A DNA stretch of 64,000 nucleotides from Bin55 sp965220235 (GTDB taxonomy: Bacteria > Pseudomonadota > Gammaproteobacteria > Pseudomonadales > Azotimanducaceae): NCBI GenBank assembly GCA_965220235.1, contig OZ244815.1, positions 3,286,001 to 3,350,000 of the forward strand. The letters are read 5' to 3'. Of the stretch, positions 9,337 through 17,449 are shown one piece after another. A program made the position numbers and the translations under genes. How positions within the stretch are numbered: position 1 is the stretch's first letter; every line of letters starts with the position of its first letter. Under the pieces are notes generated by a model. That model did no database searches and had not been told where the DNA came from. It was given only the letters and a program-made list of their open reading frames with translations.

Positions 9337-9839
9337 TTTGTCTTTGAACTCGGTTTCACAATCTGCTCAAGAGAGATCGGGGTTTGATCGAAAAGACTGT
9401 CCCATTTGCCGTTGAACACGAGCTCAGCCATACCTAGAGTTGGGAGCATGGGCACATCTGAACGGTGACTCAGTTCGATTACCAGATCACTCACGGCACT
9501 ATTGTGTCCGACGACCGCGAGACTGTGAACGCCACTAAGCGAGAGATTTGCCGTCACGTCAAGGAGCGCAGAAGCTAATACGTCGCCATCAAACGTATAC
9601 ATTTCTTCCATCGGTAAGACTTCTCCACGAACAAACGCGTTTAAGAAATGCGCGGTCGTATACGTACGTCTGGCATCGCTTGTCACGAAAATCGCTGGAG
9701 GCGCTTGCACCGTCGCCAGAAACTGCCCCATCTCAACACATTGACGATACCCTCGATAAGCTAACTCCCGTTCGTGATCCATTCGATCACGTCCTCCCGC
9801 TTTTGCGTGTCGTATGAGCCAAAGATGGTTCTCAGTCAC
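9333..9839 (-). CDS. sixA: SixA-like phosphohistidine phosphatase
   Basis: Histidine-phosphatase (phosphoglycerate-mutase-like) superfamily. The catalytic RHAKA motif lies about ten residues from the start, the partner arginine region TSDARRT follows, and the second catalytic His is in VVGHNS. SixA enzymes remove phosphate from histidine, for example on nitrogen-PTS HPr (NPr) in E. coli. A full nitrogen PTS lies near the right end of this window, so NPr is a plausible target here. The GTG at 9839 places RHAKA at the usual distance from the N-terminus; a TTG at 9869 would add ten residues. It is translationally coupled to the downstream flavoprotein gene. Confidence 0.8.
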   Translation of the reverse strand: MTENHLWLIRHAKAGGRDRMDHERELAYRGYRQCVEMGQFLATVQAPPAIFVTSDARRTYTTAHFLNAFVRGEVLPMEEMYTFDGDVLASALLDVTANLSLSGVHSLAVVGHNSAVSDLVIELSHRSDVPMLPTLGMAELVFNGKWDSLFDQTPISLEQIVKPSSKTK

Positions 9840-10018
9840 AACGATGAGAAGCCCCCGAATTTCTCCCAATCTTACGCGTAGAGGACGATTTCTACGGAGC
9901 CGTGTTGCCTCTCGATACCATTACGACAGTTGATTTGCGCCCTGCAGGTATTGCATCCGGGTGGCGTGACGAATGTTCGTAACTCGCACCACGCGCGCAA
10001 TGCGTCCGGTACACAAAA

Positions 10019-11164
10019 ATGAAAACCCAGCACGACCCATCCTCCTCCGCATCCGGTGAATTACCGGTAGTTCCTGACGCGATCGAATCAATCGATCGAT
10101 TGCGGCAGGAAATCGCTCAACTTCGCGCCGAAATCTCGCAGCTTCGCGCCCACCAGACTGAGACCAACGATGCGGCTTGGGACTCTGCAATGCAAGAAGG
10201 AATCGCGTACGCCGATGGTGTATCAAGAACGAGTTCCTTGTCTGCGGGTCGCCTTCTGAAGCAACTGAACGGAATCGCAAAGCAACGCCAGGAGGATGGC
10301 TTAATCCGTAACAGCGACGAGTTTGACTATTTACCCAGACCTCAGTCAGACCAAGCAGCACTTGAAGCAGACTTTGTACGCTGGGGGTACTGCTTGGTCA
10401 AGGATGCCATGTCCCCGGAGCAAATCAACGCGCAAGTCGAGCGCATGATCGAACAAGCTGAAGCAGAGCGTCAGCTCGAATCTGCCATCGTGACCAATAA
10501 GAAGTCCACAGCTCAGCTCGTCAACAACCTCGTTTTAAAAGGTCAGATTTTTCGAGACGCGGTTGAATTTAAACCGTCCGCAGCGCAAAACGGCGAATTG
10601 GTCGATCGTTTGCTCACCAAAATCATGGGTGAAGGCTTCGGATTAGGATGCGCGCACGGTTCCATCGTGCATCAAGGCGGTGGATTGCAGGAGCTGCATG
10701 TGGACCAAGCCGGCTTTCCAATGCCTTACCCACCTTTCCCGTTCGGTTCATTGATCATCTGGTGCTACACGGAGTTCAATCTCGAAAACGGTGCAACGTA
10801 CTTAGTGCCAGGCTCCCATCGAACCTCTAGTGGCGCGACGACTTTCCACGACGGTGCTGATTTAGTGCGACTAGTTGAAGGCGAGCCAGGGCTAGTAGCG
10901 ATATGCGCACCACCTGGCACTTGCATCTTGACTGATACACGGGTATTGCATGGCGGCGGACTTCGAACGGCGCCTGGCACCCGTTATGCAATGCGGTGTC
11001 ACTATAACCGATGGTTTGTGCGGGCGCTGCATGAACAGGCTTCAGTGAACCATCACGTACCGGATAGTGTCTACGCACTCCTCTCTCCTCGCCTCAAACA
11101 GATGATGGGCATAGAGAGAAGCAATTCAACACCGATCGGCGAGCTGAGAAGCGAAGAACGTTAA
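10019..11164 (+). CDS. Phytanoyl-CoA dioxygenase (PhyH)-family Fe(II)/2-oxoglutarate oxygenase
   Basis: Double-stranded beta-helix oxygenase. The iron triad is visible as HVD (His227, Asp229) and a distal His in VLHGGG (His311), followed by an Arg-rich stretch (GTRYAMRCHYNR) that would hold 2-oxoglutarate. The segment ENGATYLVPGSHR is typical of PhyH proteins. The first roughly 100 residues are not part of the oxygenase: they contain a short coiled coil (about residues 21-45, heptads of Ile, Leu and Arg) and a low-complexity start, suggesting oligomerisation. Members hydroxylate varied small molecules, so the substrate cannot be named. The gene is divergent from sixA across a 179-bp gap. Confidence 0.85.
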   Translation: MKTQHDPSSSASGELPVVPDAIESIDRLRQEIAQLRAEISQLRAHQTETNDAAWDSAMQEGIAYADGVSRTSSLSAGRLLKQLNGIAKQRQEDGLIRNSDEFDYLPRPQSDQAALEADFVRWGYCLVKDAMSPEQINAQVERMIEQAEAERQLESAIVTNKKSTAQLVNNLVLKGQIFRDAVEFKPSAAQNGELVDRLLTKIMGEGFGLGCAHGSIVHQGGGLQELHVDQAGFPMPYPPFPFGSLIIWCYTEFNLENGATYLVPGSHRTSSGATTFHDGADLVRLVEGEPGLVAICAPPGTCILTDTRVLHGGGLRTAPGTRYAMRCHYNRWFVRALHEQASVNHHVPDSVYALLSPRLKQMMGIERSNSTPIGELRSEER

Positions 11165-11297
11165 CTCCTAGCGATTCCACCCAATCCGGCTCTATTCGCG
11201 GCTATCCGAATTCTGAGCTTTGTCTAATTTGTATAGTTTGCGTCACGGCAACTGTCTAGCGCCGTTCTATCCCCTTCTTCAGTCGAGAGATTCCCTT

Positions 11298-12254
11298 ATG
11301 ACCTCGGTACTTCGTAATTCAGTGTACGCCCTCCTATCCCTTGCAATCCTTCTCGTTGGACTACCGGCAAGCGCCCAAGATCTTTGGACGGCTTCCGCAG
11401 AAGGCGATACGAAGACGATGAAGCAGCTAATAAAAGATGGTCACGACGTTAATGCGCTTGATCCGAATCTAGGCTCTACAGCCTTGACCTTCGCGGTCCT
11501 TCAAAACCAACCCAAAGCGGTTCGTTTGTTGGTCAAAAATGGTGCCGACGCGACAGCCGGTGCAATGGATGGAAACACCGCTTTACACGCCGCTGTATTC
11601 CTTGGGTATGACAAGATCGTTAAGGAACTATTTCGTGCCGGTGCGGATCCTTTGCAGGCTAACAACCAAGGTCAGGTGCCCTCCGCAGTCGCTGGCACAG
11701 ACTGGGCAACCACACAAGCCATCGCTTCAATGTTTCAATTGACATTGAACGAAGAAGAAGTGAATACCGGGCGTGAAAAGGCAGTCGAATTGATTGAAAA
11801 GCAGATCGACAAGCTCGCGCGATCCGATATCTGGCTCGCCGTTTACACCGGAAATGAACGATATGTGAAACGACTTGCTCGTAAGGTGGAGGATCTGAAC
11901 GCAACGGACGAATCAGGGCAAACAACTCTCATCGGTGCAGCAGCAACATTTGGACATGCCGATATCGTTGACATACTGGCTGACGCCGGTGCAGATGTCA
12001 ACGTACGAGGAGGGGACGGTGGAACGCCACTCCTTGTCGCGGCCTTCTTTGGCAGAGCGGATACCGTAAAGGTACTCTTGGAACACGGTGCCGACAAATC
12101 AATCACTAACAATGACGGAACAACGCCGCTCGTAGCTGCAAACGCCGACATGGCCTTGGTTGATTACATTGCTGGCTTACTAAATCTTGAGCTAGACTAT
12201 AACGCCGTCATCGAAGGTAAGAAAGCCGTCGCTTCCTTGCTAGCCGCTAACTAA
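11298..12254 (+). CDS. Exported ankyrin-repeat protein
   Basis: The ATG at 11298 gives a clear Sec signal peptide: MTSVLRN, a hydrophobic core (VYALLSLAILLVGL) and a likely cleavage site after PASAQ. A TTG at 11220 is in frame but would bury the signal peptide. Two blocks of ankyrin repeats follow, at about residues 30-130 and 170-300 (patterns such as GSTALTFAVLQN, NTALHAAVFLGYDKIV, GGTPLLVAAFFGRADTVKVL). A charged linker separates the blocks. The protein should act in the periplasm as a protein-binding scaffold; periplasmic ankyrin proteins are sometimes linked to catalase or redox functions, but nothing here shows that. The last four bases overlap the convergent membrane-protein gene. Confidence 0.85.
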   Translation: MTSVLRNSVYALLSLAILLVGLPASAQDLWTASAEGDTKTMKQLIKDGHDVNALDPNLGSTALTFAVLQNQPKAVRLLVKNGADATAGAMDGNTALHAAVFLGYDKIVKELFRAGADPLQANNQGQVPSAVAGTDWATTQAIASMFQLTLNEEEVNTGREKAVELIEKQIDKLARSDIWLAVYTGNERYVKRLARKVEDLNATDESGQTTLIGAAATFGHADIVDILADAGADVNVRGGDGGTPLLVAAFFGRADTVKVLLEHGADKSITNNDGTTPLVAANADMALVDYIAGLLNLELDYNAVIEGKKAVASLLAAN

Positions 12255-12682
12255 GCTGGTCGAAAATGCCGACGGCCGACCCATAGAGCGACCGTCGGCA
12301 CCAACATGATTGCAAAGGCAACCAATCCTGGTCCCCAGCCACCACCATTCGGAGATATGAGGTTCCAAACCAACATCGCGACCGCAATTTGAGCTACATA
12401 AAGCGCGGCTAATGGGTGCATCCACCGACTCATCCGCCAGAAACCCCATGCTCCAGCACCATATATCAACCAATGAAAAGGCGCGGTAGCCTTTGCCCAC
12501 CAACCCGTTAGCGAAAAGCCAAACCAAACTTCAACGTCTTCTGCCACCGGTTTGAAAAAAATGTCGAAGGGCATGTAGACGAAGGTCATATACAGGCAGA
12601 ACCCCCACATTAGGTTCATCCAAATCGGCCGTTTTCGCCATTCGTCTAGTAATGCACTCGCCATGTTGCTTTGATGTTCCAT
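12251..12682 (-). CDS. Uncharacterised four-helix membrane protein
   Basis: A 143-residue protein that I do not recognise. Four hydrophobic segments are seen: around residues 20-43 (rich in Trp, Met, Phe), 66-84, 92-110 and 118-137. It has a short charged N-terminus and an Arg-rich C-terminal tail, predicted to remain in the cytoplasm. Trp content is high. A second in-frame ATG at residue 7 is an alternative start. It converges with the ankyrin gene and is divergent from the thiolase-like gene, about 100 bp away. No function is suggested by context. Confidence 0.7.
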   Translation of the reverse strand: MEHQSNMASALLDEWRKRPIWMNLMWGFCLYMTFVYMPFDIFFKPVAEDVEVWFGFSLTGWWAKATAPFHWLIYGAGAWGFWRMSRWMHPLAALYVAQIAVAMLVWNLISPNGGGWGPGLVAFAIMLVPTVALWVGRRHFRPA

Positions 12683-12782
12683 CTACTAAAAATCGAGCTC
12701 GTGTTGGAAATGCTATTAGTACCGCCGACACTAAACAGCGCACTTCGTACACTTCGCAGCGCAACCACATTGGAATCACGCG

Positions 12783-13982
12783 TTGAAGTTAGAAGGCAAA
12801 GCCGCGATTGTTGGTTATCACGAATACCCGCACATTCGTAAATACACTGGTAAGCGTAAGTTCACCCTTGGACAGTGGGCTGACCTCACCAGACTTAGTC
12901 TTGATGATGCCGGTTTAGAAGCACGTGATATCAATGGGATCGTATGCACAGAGATACGGGAGACTGTTTCATTCACACCGGCGACAATCGTCGAATATCT
13001 CGGTCAGCCAGTCAACTTTGCAGAACGCGTCGACTTAGGCGGTGCTAGTCCTGTTGGCATGGTCTGGCGAGCGGCTGCCGCTATTGAACTTGGACTTGCA
13101 GACGTCGTCGTGTGTGCGTTACCTGGGCAACCAATCCCGTCGAACCCCAATCCAGGACCTGTTGACCCACGACGTTTCTTTCAATCATCAAGCGTGAACT
13201 GGGGATCACCGCAAGCCGAGTTCGAGATCCCATATGGCAACTTAGCTCAAAACTGCGGCTACGCCATGATCGCCCAACGATACGCAGCAGAGTACGACTA
13301 CGACACGAGTGCAATGGCGAAGCTGGTAGTTGACCAGCGTCGTAGCGGCGCACTGAATCCAAACGCAGTCTTCTACGAAAAGCCGGTCACTGTCGAGGAT
13401 GTGTTAGCCAGCAAGCTGGTCGCTGATCCATTGCGGATGTTAGAAATCGTGATGCCAGTCGCAGGCGGAGCGGCTGTCATCGTCGCTAGCGAAGAAATCG
13501 CGAATCGATGTAAACATCGACCCGTCTGGATCAAGGGGTTTGGAGAACACTTGACGATGAAGACCCCAACCTTCGCGGAAGATCTGTGTCGAAGTCCCGT
13601 TGGTCCTGCATCCTCTAAAGCGTTTGAAATGGCAGGTGTGACTCGAAGCGAAATAGATGCATGTGAAATCTACGACTGCTACACGATCACAGTTCTGCTT
13701 ACGTTAGAGGATGCGGGATTCTGTGAGAAAGGCGAAGGAATGGAGTTCATTCGATCTCATGATCTCTCGTGCTTTGGTGACTTCCCCGTGAATTCGCATG
13801 GAGGCCAATTGGGGATGGGGCAAGGCGGTGGTGCTGGCGGCATGACACAAGTCATTGAAGGTGCCCGTCAAATCATGGGACGTGCTGAAAAACGTCAATT
13901 GAAACAGTGCGACCACGTATACGTGTCAGGCACTGGTGGCATCATGAGCGAACAAGCTGCATTGATTTTGAGAGGCGATTAG
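12783..13982 (+). CDS. Thiolase-like lipid-transfer/aldolase-type protein lacking the nucleophilic Cys
   Basis: Thiolase fold, 399 residues, closest by eye to the lipid-transfer (SCP2-type) thiolase-like group. The position of the catalytic cysteine, normally in an NxCxSG/NACATG-like loop, here reads DLGGASPVG, with no Cys. The stretch EIYDCYTITVLLTLEDAGFC and the His loop SHGGQLGMGQGGGAGG are present. Such proteins paired with a DUF35 partner include retro-aldolases of steroid side-chain breakdown (Ltp2/ChsH2 type), so an aldolase role is plausible; ordinary thiolysis is unlikely. The TTG at 12783 is used as the start. The DUF35 gene begins two bases after this stop codon, so the products probably form a complex. 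Confidence 0.8.
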   Translation: MKLEGKAAIVGYHEYPHIRKYTGKRKFTLGQWADLTRLSLDDAGLEARDINGIVCTEIRETVSFTPATIVEYLGQPVNFAERVDLGGASPVGMVWRAAAAIELGLADVVVCALPGQPIPSNPNPGPVDPRRFFQSSSVNWGSPQAEFEIPYGNLAQNCGYAMIAQRYAAEYDYDTSAMAKLVVDQRRSGALNPNAVFYEKPVTVEDVLASKLVADPLRMLEIVMPVAGGAAVIVASEEIANRCKHRPVWIKGFGEHLTMKTPTFAEDLCRSPVGPASSKAFEMAGVTRSEIDACEIYDCYTITVLLTLEDAGFCEKGEGMEFIRSHDLSCFGDFPVNSHGGQLGMGQGGGAGGMTQVIEGARQIMGRAEKRQLKQCDHVYVSGTGGIMSEQAALILRGD

Positions 13983-13983
13983 A

Positions 13984-14388
13984 GTGGATCTAACAAAGCC
14001 TTACCCGACACCAACTCCTGAGACAGCGCCGTTCTGGGAAGGATTACGCAATGAGCAAGTTCTGCTACAGCGGTGTGACGACTGCGGCACATGGATTTTT
14101 TATCCCCGTTCAAATTGCCCAAACTGCCTGAGCACACGATTGAATTGGCATCAAGTCAGCGGTGAAGGCACGCTCTACACCTTCACGGTAACGCGTCAAG
14201 CAACTGCACCACACTTTGTTGACGAAGTACCTCAGTTAATCGCGATGATCGATCTGAACGAGGGGGTACGACTAACCTCGACGTTAGTGGCAAAAGAAAC
14301 TGATGATTTAAAAGTTGGTGCGAAGGTGACTCCAGTGTTTGACCACGTAAGCGCCGATGTGACCTTATTGCGCTATCGCTTGGCGTAA
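13984..14388 (+). CDS. DUF35 zinc-ribbon/OB-fold partner of thiolase-like protein
   Basis: 134 residues with an N-terminal helix, a rubredoxin-like zinc ribbon with two CxxC pairs (CDDCG and CPNC, 13 residues between the pairs) and a C-terminal OB fold (GEGTLYTFTVTRQATAP onward). DUF35 proteins stabilise thiolase-like enzymes and shuttle or bind acyl-CoA in the joint active site. The GTG start at 13984 directly follows the thiolase-like stop, giving tight coupling. Its last 16 bases overlap the end of the convergent luciferase-like gene. Confidence 0.85.
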   Translation: MDLTKPYPTPTPETAPFWEGLRNEQVLLQRCDDCGTWIFYPRSNCPNCLSTRLNWHQVSGEGTLYTFTVTRQATAPHFVDEVPQLIAMIDLNEGVRLTSTLVAKETDDLKVGAKVTPVFDHVSADVTLLRYRLA

Positions 14389-15296
14389 TCCCAAATACCG
14401 AAAAACTCCTCGAATGCCTGGAACTGTCCACCGGTAACAGCAGAGGGTACAACAATCGGGGTCTTGATCCCGGCGTCGAACCACGCTTCAATTCCATCAC
14501 GCACTTGACTTGCCGTTCCGAAAAGAGTCGTATCGGCTAGCCACCGATCAGTTAAGAAGTACGGTACACGATCCAGATCATTCGACGCCATACATTCCTC
14601 GACTCCCTCCATTTCTTCGACATAGCCTGCTTCTTTCCAATAGTTGCGGTAGTTGGGTAGTAGTGCATAGCTCGTTAACGTTCGACGGTTCACTGCGGCG
14701 GCGGCTTGAACATCGTCGTTCACGCACGTTGGGATCATGTTTCCAATGAAAAAATCCTCATTCTTCCGGTTTTCTTCCGTGATGACACTCAGCGAATCTC
14801 CCATATGCGATCGTGCGCCATTGGCGAAGACCATTCCGTTGCCAATTTCCTGTGCAAGCTGGATCATCCGAGTACGTAGCGTGGCGAGAATGATCGGCGG
14901 GAGCTCGCCCGCTCGTGGTACGGCTTTCAGGTCGGAAACAAAATGGCGCATATCACTCAATGGCTTGCCTTGTGTAATGCCGAGTCTGCTCATAGCAGGT
15001 TCATGGCTTACACCAATCCCGAATCGGAATCGACCTTCCGATACCTCATGAATAAAACTCGCAACCTGGGCGAAATCTTGCACTTGACGCGTGTAGATCG
15101 GCGTGATGGTCGTGCCGAATGTAACGGCTCTCGTCTTAAACGCTAACGCGGTGCAGAGCGCTAAGCTGTCCGACATGCTAGGACCATAGATTCCTGAGAA
15201 TCCACCATTTTCGATTCTTTCGATAAGGTCAAGGGTTCGCAACCTTCGACCTGGCACGGCGGCGAGACTAATGGCTGGTTTACGCATAAAGCTCAT
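14373..15296 (-). CDS. LLM-class (luciferase-like) flavin-dependent oxidoreductase
   Basis: TIM-barrel oxidoreductase of the luciferase-like family, 307 residues. Seen: GGFSGIYGPSMSDSLALCTA near the start, FGTTITPIYTRQ, and the family's EVSEGRFRFGIGVSHEP segment that binds the cofactor. The family uses FMN or F420; no F420 biosynthesis gene is in the window, so the cofactor is open. It converges on and overlaps the DUF35 gene by 16 bp. The neighbourhood of CoA-linked enzymes suggests oxidation of an acyl-CoA or terpenoid-like substrate, which is inference only. Confidence 0.8.
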   Translation of the reverse strand: MSFMRKPAISLAAVPGRRLRTLDLIERIENGGFSGIYGPSMSDSLALCTALAFKTRAVTFGTTITPIYTRQVQDFAQVASFIHEVSEGRFRFGIGVSHEPAMSRLGITQGKPLSDMRHFVSDLKAVPRAGELPPIILATLRTRMIQLAQEIGNGMVFANGARSHMGDSLSVITEENRKNEDFFIGNMIPTCVNDDVQAAAAVNRRTLTSYALLPNYRNYWKEAGYVEEMEGVEECMASNDLDRVPYFLTDRWLADTTLFGTASQVRDGIEAWFDAGIKTPIVVPSAVTGGQFQAFEEFFGIWDYAKR

Positions 15297-15409
15297 ATCC
15301 CTTTAACAAAAGCACGACTAGCTAAAGCTAGATGGTACCCGACAATAGGATCGCTAACCCGCGATAGTCGGCGAGACCTGCTATGATTTGGCAACGCGAG
15401 CTTCGCGCG

Positions 15410-15525
15410 CAACCTCAGCGGTCTTCCTCGGCAAGACCACTCACGAGGCAAAAGGGATTTTCGTCCTTGGAGCGTCATTGTTCTCCCTGCATTAGGCAGG
15501 TTGCCGAGGGACTGTGCTTAAGCAG
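15410..15525 (+). promoter_or_regulatory. Structured leader with competing hairpins before the Clp-N-domain gene
   Basis: The 241-bp gap before 15538 contains unusual dyad structure. A local hairpin pairs GGTCTT (15420-15425) with AAGACC (15433-15438). A perfect 9-bp long-range pairing joins CCTCGGCAA (15426-15434) to TTGCCGAGG (15501-15509). The two cannot form together because they share bases 15433-15434. Other stems are AAGG/CCTT around 15452-15468 and CCTGC/GCAGG around 15486-15500. The leader ends in a strong ribosome binding site (AGGAGG, 7-8 bases before the ATG). I do not recognise a known riboswitch class; attenuation or translational control is inferred. Confidence 0.45.
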
Positions 15526-15537
15526 TAGGAGGGACTG

Positions 15538-16182
15538 ATGACAGCTCACAAGACGCTCAAACGTCACATCCGCGAACGTATGCGGAAGACGGGTGAAGCC
15601 TACACTGCGGCACGTCAGCACTTCCGTGTCGCAAAGGACTCACCAATGAGTGAACAAACGTTTGACTATCCAACCACACCTGTTGCACAACACGTGCAGC
15701 CTGACCTGTGGCCATCTTGGGTGAACCAACACCCTTGGCTGGCAACATTCTTACCATGCGCTGAAGCTGAGGCGCGCAATCAAGGCTACGTAGAGTGTGA
15801 TCACTTCTGCGTTCAACTCGCGTTTCTGCGACTCGGTTCGCCCAGTGAAGACTGGTTTCGTGAACTCCACGTCAATGTGACGCAGTGGCGTGAAGACATT
15901 CTCGTCGCGCTAGGTTCGAACGTTGGTAAGAGTTCATTCGATCGATACGTGGAATTCGGAAGACGAATCCAATCAGCAAGGACGAGTGAAAACCCGATCG
16001 AGGACTTACCGCTCAAGCGAATCACTTGGGAAGCTCAGCGAATGCTTGAGTTGGCAAAGAACGAAGCTGAAAGAGATCGAGTAACGATGGATGAAAGGCA
16101 CTTCATGGTACCGATGATGGATCACCATCCGTTTGGCGAACCAACGATCGAGGAACTCAGACAGCTCACTCTAAGGAAGTGA
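15538..16182 (+). CDS. Clp N-terminal (Clp-R) repeat-domain protein without ATPase
   Basis: 214 residues. The start (KRHIRERMRKTGEAYTAARQ) carries an Arg-rich motif with a TGExYTAAR core that I have seen as an N-terminal tag on unrelated proteins. After a linker come two Clp-R-like repeats: one at about residues 75-120 (AEARNQGYVECDHFCVQLAF), one at about 155-200 (EAQRMLELAKNEAERDRVTM). In ClpA/B/C these repeats bind adaptors and substrates, but there is no AAA+ module here. It could be a stand-alone adaptor or inhibitor of a Clp protease. The ATG at 15538 has an excellent ribosome binding site; a terminator follows at 16209. Confidence 0.65.
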   Translation: MTAHKTLKRHIRERMRKTGEAYTAARQHFRVAKDSPMSEQTFDYPTTPVAQHVQPDLWPSWVNQHPWLATFLPCAEAEARNQGYVECDHFCVQLAFLRLGSPSEDWFRELHVNVTQWREDILVALGSNVGKSSFDRYVEFGRRIQSARTSENPIEDLPLKRITWEAQRMLELAKNEAERDRVTMDERHFMVPMMDHHPFGEPTIEELRQLTLRK

Positions 16183-16208
16183 CTCTCTAGCTATCAAGAA
16201 CCCTGATG

Positions 16209-16244
16209 CAGATATTGGGTCGATATCGGCCCAATATCTGTTTT
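16209..16244 (+). terminator. Intrinsic terminator after the Clp-N-domain gene
   Basis: Perfect 11-bp inverted repeat, CAGATATTGGG (16209-16219) and CCCAATATCTG (16230-16240), with a self-complementary loop (CGATATCG) and a short T-run at 16241-16244. It begins 27 bp after the stop codon. The T-tract is short, so efficiency may be modest. Confidence 0.65.
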
Positions 16245-16381
16245 AGATCCACTGATCTATTCGGAATAGTGTGCGTGTCACAACCCATTCCCTTAGTGCC
16301 GACGACTCATACGTTTAACGGTGCGATAAGCAGCGTAACCACTATTGCCAGTTTCTCTTCTATTTTCGAGTAACTGCAGGA

Positions 16382-17449
16382 CTATCCCCCGACGAGGGCA
16401 TCAAGACAGGAGTCGTTTTGAGAAGCTGTGCCGATAGTGACTCGAAGACGATCGTGGAGTCTCGCGGTTTTAAAGTACCTAACCAGAACGTTCGCTTCGC
16501 GTAATCGCTCATAGGTTGCGTTCATACTCTTTTTGTCGTTTCGTTGCGGTAGAACGAAGTTCGCTTGAGATTCGGGCACGTTGAACCGTTTGTCCCTTAG
16601 AAACTCAATAACCCGAGTTCGCTCCTTTCGAATCAGCTCCCAAGTCTTTTGAGCATACGCGTGATCGTTCAATGCGGCAGATGCCATGACTTGCGATACG
16701 GCGTTTACGTTGTAACTATCGCGTACCTTAGTAGATAGCTCCTCAATAAGCGACTCTTCACCTAGTAAATAGCCTACGCGTGCGCCAGCCAATGAGTAGC
16801 CCTTTGAAAAGGTGCGAAGTAGCAATAGATTTCGATGTCTTGAAAGCAGAGGGACGAGGTCGTGCTCGAGATTTGGTTCAACAAAATCGACATATGCTTC
16901 GTCAATCAGTAGCGGACCGCGAAATCGAGCAGCGAACGCATCTATTTCATCAACGCTCAGCAGAACCCCACTCGGAGCATTCGGGTTCGTAACACACACC
17001 AATCGAGCTCGTTGCGCCACACATCTTCTTGCAGCTTCGGGGTCCGGATGGAAGTCAACGCCGAGTTGCATTGCCAGACAACGTGCATTCAAAACCGCTG
17101 CAACAACTGGATAAAGCGAGTACCCTGGCTCGGTAGAGACCATGACAGAATTGGGCGTTAGACATGCCGTGGCCACGAGTCGAATCGCTTCATCTCCGCC
17201 GTTCGTGACGAGTACTTGACCACTCGTCAAACCATGCTTCGCTGCAATCTGTTTACGAAGAGTTGTCGAGGTCGCGTCGGGATAACGGCGCAGTTGGTCA
17301 AGATCCAGGTTGGCGAGAGCGTCTCGAACCGCGGGACTCGGCGGGAATGGATTTTCGTTCGTGTTTAGCTTGATGATGGAAGGATCACTTGGCTGCTCAC
17401 CATAGGTGTACCCATCCATCGAGCGGATGTGGTCGGCTATGAAATTCAT
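16382..17449 (-). CDS. hisC: Histidinol-phosphate aminotransferase
   Basis: PLP fold-type I aminotransferase of 355 residues, the usual HisC size. Motifs: IKLNTNENPFPPSP near the N-terminus, RRYPDATSTTLR, NGGDEAIRLV, the phosphate-binding and PLP region TNPNAPSG, LIDEAYVDF, and the PLP lysine in RTFSKGYSLAGARVGY. It converts imidazole-acetol phosphate to histidinol phosphate with glutamate; HisC-like enzymes may also serve aromatic amino acids. The ATG at 17449 overlaps the permease stop (ATGA). It is the last gene of a minus-strand run and is not linked to other his genes here. Confidence 0.88.
   Translation of the reverse strand: MNFIADHIRSMDGYTYGEQPSDPSIIKLNTNENPFPPSPAVRDALANLDLDQLRRYPDATSTTLRKQIAAKHGLTSGQVLVTNGGDEAIRLVATACLTPNSVMVSTEPGYSLYPVVAAVLNARCLAMQLGVDFHPDPEAARRCVAQRARLVCVTNPNAPSGVLLSVDEIDAFAARFRGPLLIDEAYVDFVEPNLEHDLVPLLSRHRNLLLLRTFSKGYSLAGARVGYLLGEESLIEELSTKVRDSYNVNAVSQVMASAALNDHAYAQKTWELIRKERTRVIEFLRDKRFNVPESQANFVLPQRNDKKSMNATYERLREANVLVRYFKTARLHDRLRVTIGTASQNDSCLDALVGG

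Noticed and set aside
9921..10361. 146-codon minus-strand frame over the PhyH start
   Set aside because: It is the antisense shadow of the dioxygenase gene, with a low-quality Arg/Ser-rich product.
15293..15478. 61-codon minus-strand frame overlapping the Clp-N leader
   Set aside because: Arg/Ser/Leu-rich shadow product with no family resemblance, lying over the structured leader.
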